Positions 25,865 to 34,576 of a DNA stretch of 64,000 nt are shown piece after piece (position 1 is the first letter of the stretch; every line of letters begins with the position of its first letter). The translations under genes and the position numbers were made by a program. Where the stretch lies: contig UQHH01000002.1 in NCBI GenBank assembly GCA_900540865.1, forward strand, positions 27,551-91,550, in the 5' to 3' direction. The notes under the pieces are model-generated. The model worked only from the letters and a program-made list of their open reading frames with translations. It was not told the DNA's origin and ran no database searches. The stretch is from an uncultured Oscillospiraceae bacterium (lineage in GTDB: Bacteria > Bacillota > Clostridia > Oscillospirales > Acutalibacteraceae).

Positions 25865-28204
25865 ATGAATGCTGAAATATATTCGGTACGCAGCGGCAAG
25901 GAGGAAATGCAGGCGCTAAACAAGGCGCTTCCCTCCGTTATGGAAGAGCTGCGCCAGTCGGGCGTCAACATTCTCTATAAGACGGAGATGGACCCCGACC
26001 GCGTCAAAATACTGGAAGGAATCAACCAGTCTTTTGATTCCAAGGACGATATTGAATTAATCGTCATGGCAAACGCGCTCGACGGCAAAGAAGACAACGC
26101 CGCGTTTGAAGCGCTCTGCGGCCTTGCCGCAAACCATACGACGCCCGACCGGAAAAAGCTCAAGGAGCTGCACGAGCAGGGCCTGCCCGACCTCGTGATG
26201 GCGATGGATTTTCCCGCGCAGGAGGAGGAACAGGAGGACACTACCGCTCCCGCCTTTGCAAACGCGCTTTCCATGGGCAACATGGGAAACGGCTATGAAG
26301 GCTACTGCTTTTTCTGCTACGGCAAAAAGATTGTGCTGCTGCCAAAAGAGAGCCTGACGGGCGTACCCGTCGGACAGATGATAAAACAGGGCATTTATTT
26401 CGCCCTGACGAACAGCCCGCTCCCGGACGGGGAGCTAACGCAAAAGGGGGTATCTTTTATTCCAAAGCCAATTACACAGGATACTAAGAAGAAAAAAAAG
26501 AAGGGCTTCTGGAGCGGCGTCATCCCCAAAAAGGGCGACAGCGGCAAGGAGGTCGCGCGCAAAATCGTTTTAATCGTCGCGTCGCTTACGTTTCTTTTCA
26601 CCGCGGGTTATTTAATCAATTACCTTGTTATCCAGCCGATGCTCAACGACAATACCGTTCATGAAATACAGCAAACCGGACATATGGACGAACCTATAAA
26701 GGAAACCGACCCTAAAACCGGCGAGGTTTTGAACACGATTTCCCACGACTGGGACGCGCTCAAGAAAACCAACAAGGAAATCGTCGCCTGGCTGAAGATG
26801 GATAACACCGAATATCTCGACTATCCCGTTTTGCAGTCAAAGACGGATACCATCAGTACCCAGAAATACCTGTATGCCGACTATAAGGGAAATTACAGCG
26901 GCTACGGAAGCCTGTTTATCGACTACCGCAGCAAGCAGGGCGCCGATTCCAAAAACGTGATTATCCACGGACACCATATGAACGACGGCCGTATGTTCGC
27001 GGGCTTGATGGGCTACGGGCGCACCACAGGCGACCTCGATTTTTACAAAAAGCATCCGGTTATCCGTTTCGATACGCCTGAGGGCGACGCGCAGTGGAAG
27101 GTTATTTCCGTTTATAAAACGAACACGCTCGAATCGCAGGGTGAATATTTTGATTACCTGACCGGCACGTTCGCAAGCGACGCCGAATTTATGAACTATG
27201 TTTATTTAATCCGTGAGCGCTCATTGTTCGATATTCCCGTAGACGTCAACGAAAAAGACCAGCTGCTCACGCTCTCCACCTGCTCCTATGAATTCAGCGA
27301 GTTCCGTACGGTAGTCGTCGCGCGTAAGGTGCGCGACGGGGAAAGCGCCAAAGTAGACGTCAAAAAGGCCTCTATCAATTCCGACGCATTATGGCCAGAC
27401 GTCTATTACAACACCTACGGTGGCTCAAAGCCGAAGGTCACGAGCTTTTCCAAAGCGTACAAGGCCGGGGAAATCGACTGGTACGACGGCAAGGGCAAGC
27501 TAAAGGGCAAGGAACGCGCTTTTACCCTCTACGATAACACAAAGAAGGAAGAGGAAACACAGGCGCCTACCGAGAAGGCAACCGCCGCGCCTGTTCAAAA
27601 AATTGAAAACATCAACATTTTTTTCGACCATTCCTCCGTTACGATGAATGTGGGCGATAAAAGTAAAATAGCCGTGCAGTGGAATCCCACAAACACGACC
27701 GATAAATCAGTTACATGGTATAATTCGAACATCAACGTAGTTTCGGTCGCCAGTAACGGTACGCTTACGGCGGTCGGCCCGGGAACGGCCACTGTGCGGG
27801 CAGTTACCAAAAACGGGAACCAGGCGGAATGCACCGTCAAGGTAATCCAACCGGTTACCGGCATCAGCCTCAACTGGTCGGGCTATAACCTGAACATCGG
27901 TACGGCGGTACAGCTAAAGGTCAACGTATCCCCGTCGAACGCTTCCTATCCGGCCGTGACGTGGCGTTCCTCCAACGCGGCTGTCGCCACGGTCGATGCA
28001 AACGGGCTTGTAACGGCCAGGGGCGCCGGAACCGCTAAAATTACCGCTTCGACGGACAATGGATTGACGGCAACCTGTATCATAAAGGTCTATGCGCCTA
28101 CGCCGCCCCCGAGCAGCTCGCAGCCTCCAACAAGCGCACCGGACAGCGGCACTGACGCAGGAGCCGGCAATTCCGAACCCACTGCCACCAGTGCGGGACA
28201 GTAG
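25865..28204 (+). CDS. CinA-like / class B sortase / Big2 multidomain membrane protein
   Basis: A 779-residue fusion. Residues 1-200 are cytoplasmic and resemble a molybdopterin-binding (MoCF/CinA) fold: AEIYSVRSG at the start and GYCFFCYGKKIVLLPKES like the CinA closing strand. A lysine-rich stretch and one membrane helix follow (about 235-258). The extracellular class B sortase domain covers about 300-490, with IHGHHMNDGRMF (catalytic His370), TLSTCSYEF (Cys473) and FRTVVVARK (Arg near 482). Two Big2 Ig-like domains fill about 580-755 (VTWYNSNINVVSVASNGTL; AVATVDANGLVTARG), ending in a Ser/Pro/Thr-rich tail. Sortases rarely carry C-terminal Ig domains. No LPXTG or NPQTN substrate is visible here. 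ATG 25865 has GGGAGG upstream. Confidence 0.88.
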   Translation: MNAEIYSVRSGKEEMQALNKALPSVMEELRQSGVNILYKTEMDPDRVKILEGINQSFDSKDDIELIVMANALDGKEDNAAFEALCGLAANHTTPDRKKLKELHEQGLPDLVMAMDFPAQEEEQEDTTAPAFANALSMGNMGNGYEGYCFFCYGKKIVLLPKESLTGVPVGQMIKQGIYFALTNSPLPDGELTQKGVSFIPKPITQDTKKKKKKGFWSGVIPKKGDSGKEVARKIVLIVASLTFLFTAGYLINYLVIQPMLNDNTVHEIQQTGHMDEPIKETDPKTGEVLNTISHDWDALKKTNKEIVAWLKMDNTEYLDYPVLQSKTDTISTQKYLYADYKGNYSGYGSLFIDYRSKQGADSKNVIIHGHHMNDGRMFAGLMGYGRTTGDLDFYKKHPVIRFDTPEGDAQWKVISVYKTNTLESQGEYFDYLTGTFASDAEFMNYVYLIRERSLFDIPVDVNEKDQLLTLSTCSYEFSEFRTVVVARKVRDGESAKVDVKKASINSDALWPDVYYNTYGGSKPKVTSFSKAYKAGEIDWYDGKGKLKGKERAFTLYDNTKKEEETQAPTEKATAAPVQKIENINIFFDHSSVTMNVGDKSKIAVQWNPTNTTDKSVTWYNSNINVVSVASNGTLTAVGPGTATVRAVTKNGNQAECTVKVIQPVTGISLNWSGYNLNIGTAVQLKVNVSPSNASYPAVTWRSSNAAVATVDANGLVTARGAGTAKITASTDNGLTATCIIKVYAPTPPPSSSQPPTSAPDSGTDAGAGNSEPTATSAGQ

Positions 28205-28236
28205 ATGAAACCCGAAAATAAGACGGTGATAATCAT

Positions 28237-28644
28237 ATGATAAAATGCGGATTAATTTTTTATATGGCCCACCAGACCGGCTATTGCGAAACGGCAATTA
28301 CCGGCTGTCTTGCGGCAGCCGGGCTGAGTCCCGTGGACATAAGCGCTGCTTTTTCCCCCGAGCTTCTTGTGGACGCTCTAAACAAAGCGTTCAGCCATGA
28401 AAACATTGTTTTTGTGGTGGGCGGCCTTGCAAGGAAGGATGAAAACAACTTAGCGGACGTGCTTTCCAAGGCGCTTTCCACGGGCAGCCCTCCCCAGGTA
28501 AAAAAAATAGACGGCCCTCAAGGCAAGGCGCAGGGCTATTATCTTAACAGCGGAAAACAAATATTGGTTGCACTGCCCGACGACCCGGAACAAATCCCTC
28601 TGCTGTGCAGTCCGGCGCTGCTTGCGGCCGCAAAAGAAGCATAA
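28237..28644 (+). CDS. Small CinA/MoCF-like protein
   Basis: A 135-residue protein without a confident family name. It resembles a shortened molybdopterin-binding (CinA N-terminal) domain: VVGGLARKDENNLADVLSKAL matches the CinA GGLGPT..D region in position, and GKAQGYYLNSGKQILVALPDDPEQIPLL is like the CinA G.A.G...........LPG.P.E segment. It follows the sortase gene by 32 bases and probably belongs to the same operon; since the sortase N-terminus has the same kind of domain, the two may pair. The ribosome binding site is weak (GGTGAT). Enzymatic function should not be assumed. Confidence 0.7.
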   Translation: MIKCGLIFYMAHQTGYCETAITGCLAAAGLSPVDISAAFSPELLVDALNKAFSHENIVFVVGGLARKDENNLADVLSKALSTGSPPQVKKIDGPQGKAQGYYLNSGKQILVALPDDPEQIPLLCSPALLAAAKEA

Positions 28645-28664
28645 ATTTATTTCCGAATATTTCA

Positions 28665-28693
28665 TTGACTTTTCTATTTTGCCGTGGTATACT
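28665..28693 (+). promoter_or_regulatory. Promoter of the cold-shock gene
   Basis: TTGACT (28665-28670), 17-base spacer, TATACT (28688-28693). Predicted transcript start is near 28700. Confidence 0.8.
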
Positions 28694-28721
28694 AATAAAA
28701 GTATTCAAAATGCTATCTTAG

Positions 28722-28778
28722 GCGCGCATGTTTTTGTAAGTCATGGTTCGTTTTGATGATTTACAAAAATGTGCGCGC
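28722..28778 (+). promoter_or_regulatory. Long stem-loop in the cold-shock mRNA leader
   Basis: Two 23-base arms (28722-28744 and 28756-28778) pair along their whole length; the only departures from Watson-Crick pairing are three G-U pairs. The loop is 11 bases. No T-tract follows, so it is not an ordinary terminator. It occupies most of the 5' leader of the csp gene and is a candidate temperature-sensing or mRNA-stabilising element. Confidence 0.65.
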
Positions 28779-28825
28779 TTTAAATTGCACCAACGGATAT
28801 GAATTTTTTAGATGGAGGTACCAGA

Positions 28826-29038
28826 ATGAACAACGGTACAGTAAAATGGTTTAACTCAGAAAAAGGCTTTGGATTTATTTCCAACGACGACGGCAGCGGC
28901 GACGTATTCGTACATTTCTCCGCGATTGCTTCCGACGGCTACAAAACGCTCAACGAGGGCCAGAAGGTCACGTTTGATACGGAAGCCGACCCGAAGAACA
29001 GCAGCAAGGTAAGAGCGGTCAACGTTATCCCCTGCTGA
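28826..29038 (+). CDS. Cold-shock protein (CspA family)
   Basis: Small single-stranded nucleic-acid-binding OB-fold protein, an RNA chaperone, about 70 residues. It contains RNP1 (KGFGFISND) and RNP2 (VFVHFSAI) and begins MNNGTVKWFNSEKGFG, the classical Csp start. I use ATG 28826, which has TGGAGGT six to seven bases upstream, rather than the ATG at 28799. Own promoter, structured leader and own terminator, so it is a stand-alone gene. Confidence 0.97.
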   Translation: MNNGTVKWFNSEKGFGFISNDDGSGDVFVHFSAIASDGYKTLNEGQKVTFDTEADPKNSSKVRAVNVIPC

Positions 29039-29061
29039 TTATCTGAACAAAACACAAAGCG

Positions 29062-29095
29062 TCCGGCGGAGCCTCTCGGTTCCGCCGGATTTTTG
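29062..29095 (+). terminator. Rho-independent terminator after csp
   Basis: TCCGGCGGA / TCCGCCGGA stem followed by TTTTTG. Confidence 0.92.
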
Positions 29096-29128
29096 TCTTA
29101 AAACGGCCCTTTTTTATAGAAACAGGAA

Positions 29129-29157
29129 TTGCAAAAATAGAAAAACCCTGATATAAT
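29129..29157 (+). promoter_or_regulatory. Promoter of trmB
   Basis: TTGCAA (29129-29134), 17-base spacer, TATAAT (29152-29157). Confidence 0.75.
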
Positions 29158-29197
29158 AAAGTGATATTTTGAGCATGTTTACATTATGGTGAAGCAT

Positions 29198-29854
29198 ATG
29201 AGGATGAGAAGAAAGCCCTGGGCGCGTCCCGAGCTTGCCGCGTGCAAATTTTTTGTAGACAATCCCCCGGAAAACAGGGGAAAATGGGCAGATTGGTTTC
29301 CAAAAAAACAGCCGCTGCACCTGGAGCTAGGCTGCGGAAAGGGCGGGTTTATGGCGCAGCTTGCTCTGCAAAACCCAAATATCAATTATCTCGCGGTCGA
29401 CATCAAAAGCGAGGTGCTCGCGGTTGGCCGGCGCAATATCGTCAGGCTTTTTGAAGAAAACGGCCAAACAGTCGATAATATCGCGCTGATGTCGCAGGAT
29501 ATTGAGCGAATTGACCAGACGCTCTCTCCCGACGACCAAATCGAGCGCATTTACATCAATTTTTGTAATCCCTGGCCGAAGGCCAAGCATAAAAAGCGCA
29601 GGCTCACCTTCCCAAAACAGTTGAAGCTTTATAAAGCCTTTTTGGTGAAGGACGGGGAAATCCGTTTTAAAACGGACGACAAAGAGCTTTTCTACGACAG
29701 CCTTGGCTATTTTGAAGAGGCGGGCTTTTCTGTCGTTTACCGCACGGACGACCTGCGCCGCAGCGGCGTTGCTGACAACATTGAAACCGAGCACGAAAAA
29801 ATGTTTACGGAGATGGGCAAGCCTATCTATTACTGTATAGCAATAAACCGGTAA
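29198..29854 (+). CDS. trmB: tRNA (guanine-N7-)-methyltransferase
   Basis: TrmB makes m7G46 in the tRNA variable loop using S-adenosylmethionine. The protein of about 218 residues starts MRMRRKPWARPEL, close to the Bacillus MRMRHKPWA start, so I use ATG 29198 (GGTGAAG just upstream) rather than 29186. SAM-binding motif LELGCGKGGFM (about 42-52), catalytic/tRNA-binding INFCNPWPKAKHKKRRL and the C-terminal TDD and ETEHEKMF motifs are intact. The lipoprotein gene follows after 35 bases. Confidence 0.96.
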   Translation: MRMRRKPWARPELAACKFFVDNPPENRGKWADWFPKKQPLHLELGCGKGGFMAQLALQNPNINYLAVDIKSEVLAVGRRNIVRLFEENGQTVDNIALMSQDIERIDQTLSPDDQIERIYINFCNPWPKAKHKKRRLTFPKQLKLYKAFLVKDGEIRFKTDDKELFYDSLGYFEEAGFSVVYRTDDLRRSGVADNIETEHEKMFTEMGKPIYYCIAINR

Positions 29855-29889
29855 CATACCGGTTATCCCAGTGTAAAGGAGGACGGGGC

Positions 29890-31251
29890 ATGAAACGAAA
29901 GATAGCAGCGGTTGTTTTGGCCGCGCTTTTGGCAGGCCTTACGCTTACCGGCTGCACGCCGTCAGGCTTTGACAATTCGGATTTGCTGCGCCCGCCCCGC
30001 GCCACGGGAGACAAGGCGGAAATCCAGGAGGTTATCGAAGCAAAGGCGGGCGGCGATTACACGCTGAAATATCCGCAGAACGGCGACTACCATTCCGCTA
30101 TTACAACAACCGACCTCGACGGCGACGGAACGCCAGAGGCCATCGCCCTGTACAGGCCGGCGGGAGATTCCTCCGCAACGCACGTCCTGTTTATCAAAGA
30201 GATAGACGGCGTCTGGCAGGAAATCGGGGATTTTACCAACCAGAATACGGAGGTTGATAAAATATGCCTCGGGGATCTCGACGGGGACGGTAAAAACGAG
30301 GTAATCGTCAGCTGGAGCAATTTTGTTGCCCCAGTCAACCAGATGACCGCCTACACCTTCAACGGAAACCACACAACCGAGCATACCGTTTCCGAAACCT
30401 ATTCGCAAATAGTCGTGGAGGATTTGACGGGCGACGGCCACGACGATATTATTCTGCTGTCGCTTGGCGCCTCTGAAATTCCGGCTACCGCGAAGCTTTT
30501 GCAGTTCAACCCGGAGGTTCAATCGCTGTTTGTCCGTTCCGTTACGGAAATGAGCAACAGCGTCACCCGCTACGCAAGCGTACAGAAGGGAAGGACCTCC
30601 GACGGTAAAAACGCCGTTTTCGTGGACGGTATTTCTCCCAACAGCACCATGACGACAGAGGTTTTGTATTGGAACGAAGCCGATTCTTCACTTAAGAACC
30701 CGCTTTATGATACATCGGACAAAAACATGCCGAAAAATGAGACGGAGCGTGTCAGCTCTACGATTTGCAAGGATATCGACAGCAACGGCGTAATGGATAT
30801 ACCAATCGTCGGGCTGATGAAAAAGCAGGTGTTTGAAAAGGATGAAACCGTCTGTAACCAGACGAATTGGAATTCCATCAGCACAAAGGACGCAAAGCTG
30901 CAGACGGTAATGGAAACCGTTATCAACGCAACCGACGGCTATTATTTTATTCTCCCAGACAAGTGGAAAAACAAAGTAACGGCACGCATCGATACCACCG
31001 CGCGCAGCATGACATTTTATGAATGGAAGACTGAGGGCAGGATACAAAGCAAGGGAAGCGTCCTGCTGACCATACAGGTTTTCACCCAAAAGGACTGGGC
31101 CGAGCGCAAGGATACAAGCGGGTTTGTCGAGCTGCTGGGCAGCTCAGGGCTGACTTACGCGGTCAATATCCCGCAGGAGGGCTCGAGCCTGCTGCTTCCT
31201 ATGAGTGAAATCGACAGTAATTTGGAGCTGCTTAACAGCAACGCATCGTAA
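29890..31251 (+). CDS. Lipoprotein with FG-GAP/VCBS-like calcium-loop repeats
   Basis: Secreted lipoprotein of 453 residues. The signal peptide MKRKIAAVVLAALLAGLTLTGC ends in a lipobox (LTGC, lipidated Cys at about residue 22). At least three DxDxDG-type calcium-binding loops follow: TDLDGDGTPEA, GDLDGDGKNEV and EDLTGDGHDDI, plus a looser DIDSNGVMDI, which suggests a beta-propeller or VCBS-like fold. The C-terminal third has no recognised motif. It sits 24 bases ahead of the response regulator, so it could be the input or accessory sensor of that two-component system. Strong AAAGGAGG ribosome binding site. Confidence 0.8.
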   Translation: MKRKIAAVVLAALLAGLTLTGCTPSGFDNSDLLRPPRATGDKAEIQEVIEAKAGGDYTLKYPQNGDYHSAITTTDLDGDGTPEAIALYRPAGDSSATHVLFIKEIDGVWQEIGDFTNQNTEVDKICLGDLDGDGKNEVIVSWSNFVAPVNQMTAYTFNGNHTTEHTVSETYSQIVVEDLTGDGHDDIILLSLGASEIPATAKLLQFNPEVQSLFVRSVTEMSNSVTRYASVQKGRTSDGKNAVFVDGISPNSTMTTEVLYWNEADSSLKNPLYDTSDKNMPKNETERVSSTICKDIDSNGVMDIPIVGLMKKQVFEKDETVCNQTNWNSISTKDAKLQTVMETVINATDGYYFILPDKWKNKVTARIDTTARSMTFYEWKTEGRIQSKGSVLLTIQVFTQKDWAERKDTSGFVELLGSSGLTYAVNIPQEGSSLLLPMSEIDSNLELLNSNAS

Positions 31252-31275
31252 CACAGCGGGAAAGGAAGGACAAAA

Positions 31276-31977
31276 ATGAAAAAAATATTGGTATGTGAAG
31301 ATGAAGCGACCATCCGCGATTTTGTCGTTATCAATCTGACGCGGGCTGGATATGACGTGGTTGAGGCCGACTGCGGCGAGGCCGCCCTCCAGAAATATGA
31401 CGAGATGGGCGGGGATTTTGACGTCGCTATTCTCGATATTATGATGCCCGGCATCGACGGCTTTGCCGTATGCAAGGAGCTTAGGAGCCGCAACGGAAGC
31501 ATCGGCATCATTATGCTGACCGCGCGCACGCAGGAGATGGACAAGGTGACCGGCCTGATGCTCGGCGCGGACGATTACGTCACAAAGCCGTTTTCCCCGT
31601 CAGAGCTTGTTGCGCGTGTGGACGCTTTGCACAGAAGGGTCGTGCTTGCGCAGCAGCGTGACGAAAACAATTTTAAGGAAGAGCTCAAGTCCGGCGACTT
31701 TGTTTTAAACCTGCGAAACCGCGCCTTGCTCAAAAACGGAAAGATGATTGAGCTGACGCAGGTGGAATTTCAAATTATGGAATACTTCTTCTCGAATCCC
31801 GGCACGGCGCTCGACCGCACTGATATACTCACGCATGTATGGGGCGACCAGTATGTGGGCGAAGAAAAAATCGTCGACGTAAACATCCGCCGCCTGCGGA
31901 TGAAAATCGAGGATGAGCCGAGCAACCCCAAGCACATCGTAACCGTTTGGGGGCTTGGATATAAATGGGACGCCTGA
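31276..31977 (+). CDS. OmpR/PhoB-family response regulator
   Basis: DNA-binding response regulator of 233 residues. The receiver domain has Asp54 as phosphoacceptor (ILDIMMPG), acidic residues EDE at 8-10, Thr in MLTART and Lys104 in TKPF. The C-terminal winged helix carries LTQVEFQIMEYFFSNPGTALDR and VDVNIRRLRMKIEDEP, ending GLGYKWDA. It is cotranscribed with the histidine kinase 50 bases downstream and probably with the lipoprotein upstream. The signal is unknown. Confidence 0.94.
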   Translation: MKKILVCEDEATIRDFVVINLTRAGYDVVEADCGEAALQKYDEMGGDFDVAILDIMMPGIDGFAVCKELRSRNGSIGIIMLTARTQEMDKVTGLMLGADDYVTKPFSPSELVARVDALHRRVVLAQQRDENNFKEELKSGDFVLNLRNRALLKNGKMIELTQVEFQIMEYFFSNPGTALDRTDILTHVWGDQYVGEEKIVDVNIRRLRMKIEDEPSNPKHIVTVWGLGYKWDA

Positions 31978-32027
31978 TTGATTCCAGGCAGCTTTAAAAA
32001 TGCTTTAAGAAGGGGGGCTGACCACAA

Positions 32028-33455
32028 ATGAAAAAGGGCATTACGCGCCGCTGGCTTGTCAATACGCTCGGCGTTATTCTTGCAATCCTTGTAACAATCA
32101 TTGTGGTGCTATCCTTCTCGATTCAGACGTTCTATTACAACGGAATCCAACAGACCATCAGCGGACGCAGCAATGAGCTTGTAAACTTTTTCGGCAACTA
32201 CACGGCAGCCGACACAGAGCAGTTCAACACGACCGCGCGTGAATACGTCGAGAATTTTCCGGACAAAGAGCTGATGGAGCTGATGGTCGTCAACAGCTAC
32301 GGCAAGGTTATTATTACCTCGACCGGCTTTGCCCCGGACGAAACACAGGCTATGCCCGACTATGAGCAGGCCAAAAATGACCCCGAGGGCTTTGGCCTAT
32401 GGACCGGAAAATTAAGCTCTGGTGAAGAGGTTATGACCGCGGCCCGCGTCATCCAAAATTCCAACGGGGAAACCATCGGCGCGGTCCGGTACGCCGTCTC
32501 CCTAGAGGCTGCCAACCGCAAGATATTCCTGTCTATAACGGCGCTTATTCTCGCGGGGCTTTTTATCACGTTCTTCGTCGTTATCTCCGGCGCTTATTTT
32601 ATCCGCTCCATCGTCAACCCGGTGCGTGAAATGAGCGCGACAGCTAACCGGATTGCGCAGGGCGATTTCAACGCGAAGCTCGATAAAATGTACGACGACG
32701 AAATCGGTGAGCTGTCCGATTCCATCAATTATATGGCGCACGAGCTTGCCGCGTCGGAAAAAATGAAAAACGATTTTATCTCCTCCGTTTCGCATGAGCT
32801 GCGCACACCGCTTACCGCTATCAAGGGCTGGGCGGAGACGATGCAGCTCGGCGGTGTTTCCGACCCGAAAACCATGGAAAAGGGCATGTCGGTCATCGTC
32901 AAGGAGTCGGAGCGTTTGACGGGCATCGTCGAGGAGCTGCTCGACTTTTCACGAATCCAGAGCGGCAGGATGGTGCTGATGATGGATAAAATCGATTTGC
33001 TCGCGGAGCTCGACGAGGCGATTTATATGCTGCGTGAACGCGCGCTGGGCGAAAACAAGCATTTGCTTTACGACGAGCCCGACCACGTCCCCCCTGTGAT
33101 GGGCGACAAAAACAGGCTGCGGCAGGTCTTTATCAATATCATGGACAACGCCCTGAAATATACGCCGGCAAGCGGCGTCATCGGTATCCAGGTAACAAGC
33201 GACGCAGACAGCATCAAAATTGCCATCAGCGACAACGGCTGCGGTATCCCCGCGGCTCATATGCCCCATATCAAGGATAAATTTTATAAGGCGAACCAGA
33301 CGGTGCGCGGCTCCGGCATCGGCCTTGCGGTCGCGGACGAAATTATGCAGCTTCACGGCGGCTCGCTCGATATTGAAAGCACAGAGGGCATCGGCACCAC
33401 TGTTACGCTTACCATCCCCGTTTTACACGAGGAAGAAGAGCAGGAGCAGGCATAA
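32028..33455 (+). CDS. Sensor histidine kinase
   Basis: Membrane kinase of 475 residues. Two membrane helices (about 12-34 and 167-190) flank a roughly 130-residue extracellular sensor domain of PAS/Cache-like size. A HAMP linker follows (RSIVNPVREMSATANRIAQGDF), then HisKA with SVSHELRTPLTAIKGWAE (His256). The HATPase_c domain shows the N box NIMDNALKYTP, G1 DNGCGIP and G2 GSGIGLAV. It partners the preceding regulator. AAGGGGGG lies before the ATG. A terminator overlaps its last codons. Confidence 0.94.
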   Translation: MKKGITRRWLVNTLGVILAILVTIIVVLSFSIQTFYYNGIQQTISGRSNELVNFFGNYTAADTEQFNTTAREYVENFPDKELMELMVVNSYGKVIITSTGFAPDETQAMPDYEQAKNDPEGFGLWTGKLSSGEEVMTAARVIQNSNGETIGAVRYAVSLEAANRKIFLSITALILAGLFITFFVVISGAYFIRSIVNPVREMSATANRIAQGDFNAKLDKMYDDEIGELSDSINYMAHELAASEKMKNDFISSVSHELRTPLTAIKGWAETMQLGGVSDPKTMEKGMSVIVKESERLTGIVEELLDFSRIQSGRMVLMMDKIDLLAELDEAIYMLRERALGENKHLLYDEPDHVPPVMGDKNRLRQVFINIMDNALKYTPASGVIGIQVTSDADSIKIAISDNGCGIPAAHMPHIKDKFYKANQTVRGSGIGLAVADEIMQLHGGSLDIESTEGIGTTVTLTIPVLHEEEEQEQA

Positions 33456-33470
33456 AGCCTGTTCCTTTTT
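33442..33470 (+). terminator. Terminator overlapping the histidine kinase stop
   Basis: AGGAGCAGGC / GCCTGTTCCT (one G-U pair) with loop ATAAA and a T5 run. The stem includes the last codons and the TAA. Confidence 0.8.
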
Positions 33471-33603
33471 ACTGTGCGAAATTCATGATAATTTAACAAA
33501 TCGTCCCTGAAAAACGATTATAATGTCATTGCAGGCAAATCATTTTCTTTTATATAAATTATATCGGATTGTCCGCTTGCGGCAGACCGGACAGGAGAAT
33601 AAA

Positions 33604-34572
33604 ATGGCGACAGATAAAACAAAAAGGATTACCTCCATCGGCGGCAGCGCTTTGATTGAGGGCATTATGATGCGCGGGCCGAAACGCACGACCGTTGCGG
33701 TGCGCGTGGGAGAAGACGAAATTTATACGGAGGACCTCCCCTTCAAAAGCCTTGCGGAACGCTTTAAATTATTCCGTTTGCCCCTCATCCGCGGCGTTGG
33801 GGGACTTATCGATTCCATGCGCCTGAGCTTTAAGGCGCTGTCCCTTTCGGCTGAAAAGGCAATGGACAGCATTCCTGAGGACGAGCAGGAGCAGCCCTCC
33901 AAATTTGAGCAGTGGATTGACCGCGTATTTGGCGACAAGTTTATGAAGGTACTGATGATTTTCGCTGCCGTTATCGGCGTAGCGCTCGCTATCGGGCTGT
34001 TTTTCGTGCTTCCCACATGGCTTTACAATATCACCTCGAACGCGGCAACCTTCTTGCAGGGCAACATGCTGTTCCGCAGCGTTTTTGAAGGCGTTTTACG
34101 AATCGGCCTGTTTCTCTTATACGTCATCTTGTGCACACGCATGAGCGATATGAAGCGCGTGTTCCAGTACCACGGCGCAGAACATAAGACCATTTTCTGC
34201 TATGAAAACGAAGAAGAGCTGACGGTCGAAAACGTGCGCAGGCAAAGCCGGTTCCATCCCCGCTGCGGTACGAGCTTTATGATTATTATGCTGCTTCTGG
34301 GCATCATCATCGGACTGTTCGTCCCGTTTACGAACCCGTTTCTGCGCAGTGCAGTCAAGATTCTGCTTCTCCCGCTTTCCTGCGGGCTCGGCTACGAGCT
34401 GATTAAGCTCTGCGGAAAATACGACAACGCGTTTACAAGGGTTATCGCAGCGCCCGGCCTATGGGCGCAGCGCATTACGACAAAAGAGCCGGACGACACG
34501 ATGATTGAGGTCGCAATTAAAGCGATGAAATCCGTCATCCCGGAGGACGGCTCCGACCTTCTGAAAAAGTAA
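33604..34572 (+). CDS. DUF1385 family membrane protein (YqhQ-like)
   Basis: Integral membrane protein of unknown function, 322 residues. The family start SIGGSALIEGIMMRGPKRTTVAVR (residues 9-32), the RGVGGLIDSMRLSFKAL segment and the central YHGAEHKTIFCYE motif (His/Glu-rich, possible metal ligands) are all present, with about four to five membrane helices. ATG 33604 has CAGGAG upstream. The family commonly sits ahead of prmC-prfA; here prmC follows after four bases but prfA does not. A TATAAT at 33519-33524 could serve as -10, without a clear -35. Confidence 0.9.
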   Translation: MATDKTKRITSIGGSALIEGIMMRGPKRTTVAVRVGEDEIYTEDLPFKSLAERFKLFRLPLIRGVGGLIDSMRLSFKALSLSAEKAMDSIPEDEQEQPSKFEQWIDRVFGDKFMKVLMIFAAVIGVALAIGLFFVLPTWLYNITSNAATFLQGNMLFRSVFEGVLRIGLFLLYVILCTRMSDMKRVFQYHGAEHKTIFCYENEEELTVENVRRQSRFHPRCGTSFMIIMLLLGIIIGLFVPFTNPFLRSAVKILLLPLSCGLGYELIKLCGKYDNAFTRVIAAPGLWAQRITTKEPDDTMIEVAIKAMKSVIPEDGSDLLKK

Positions 34573-34576
34573 TGCC

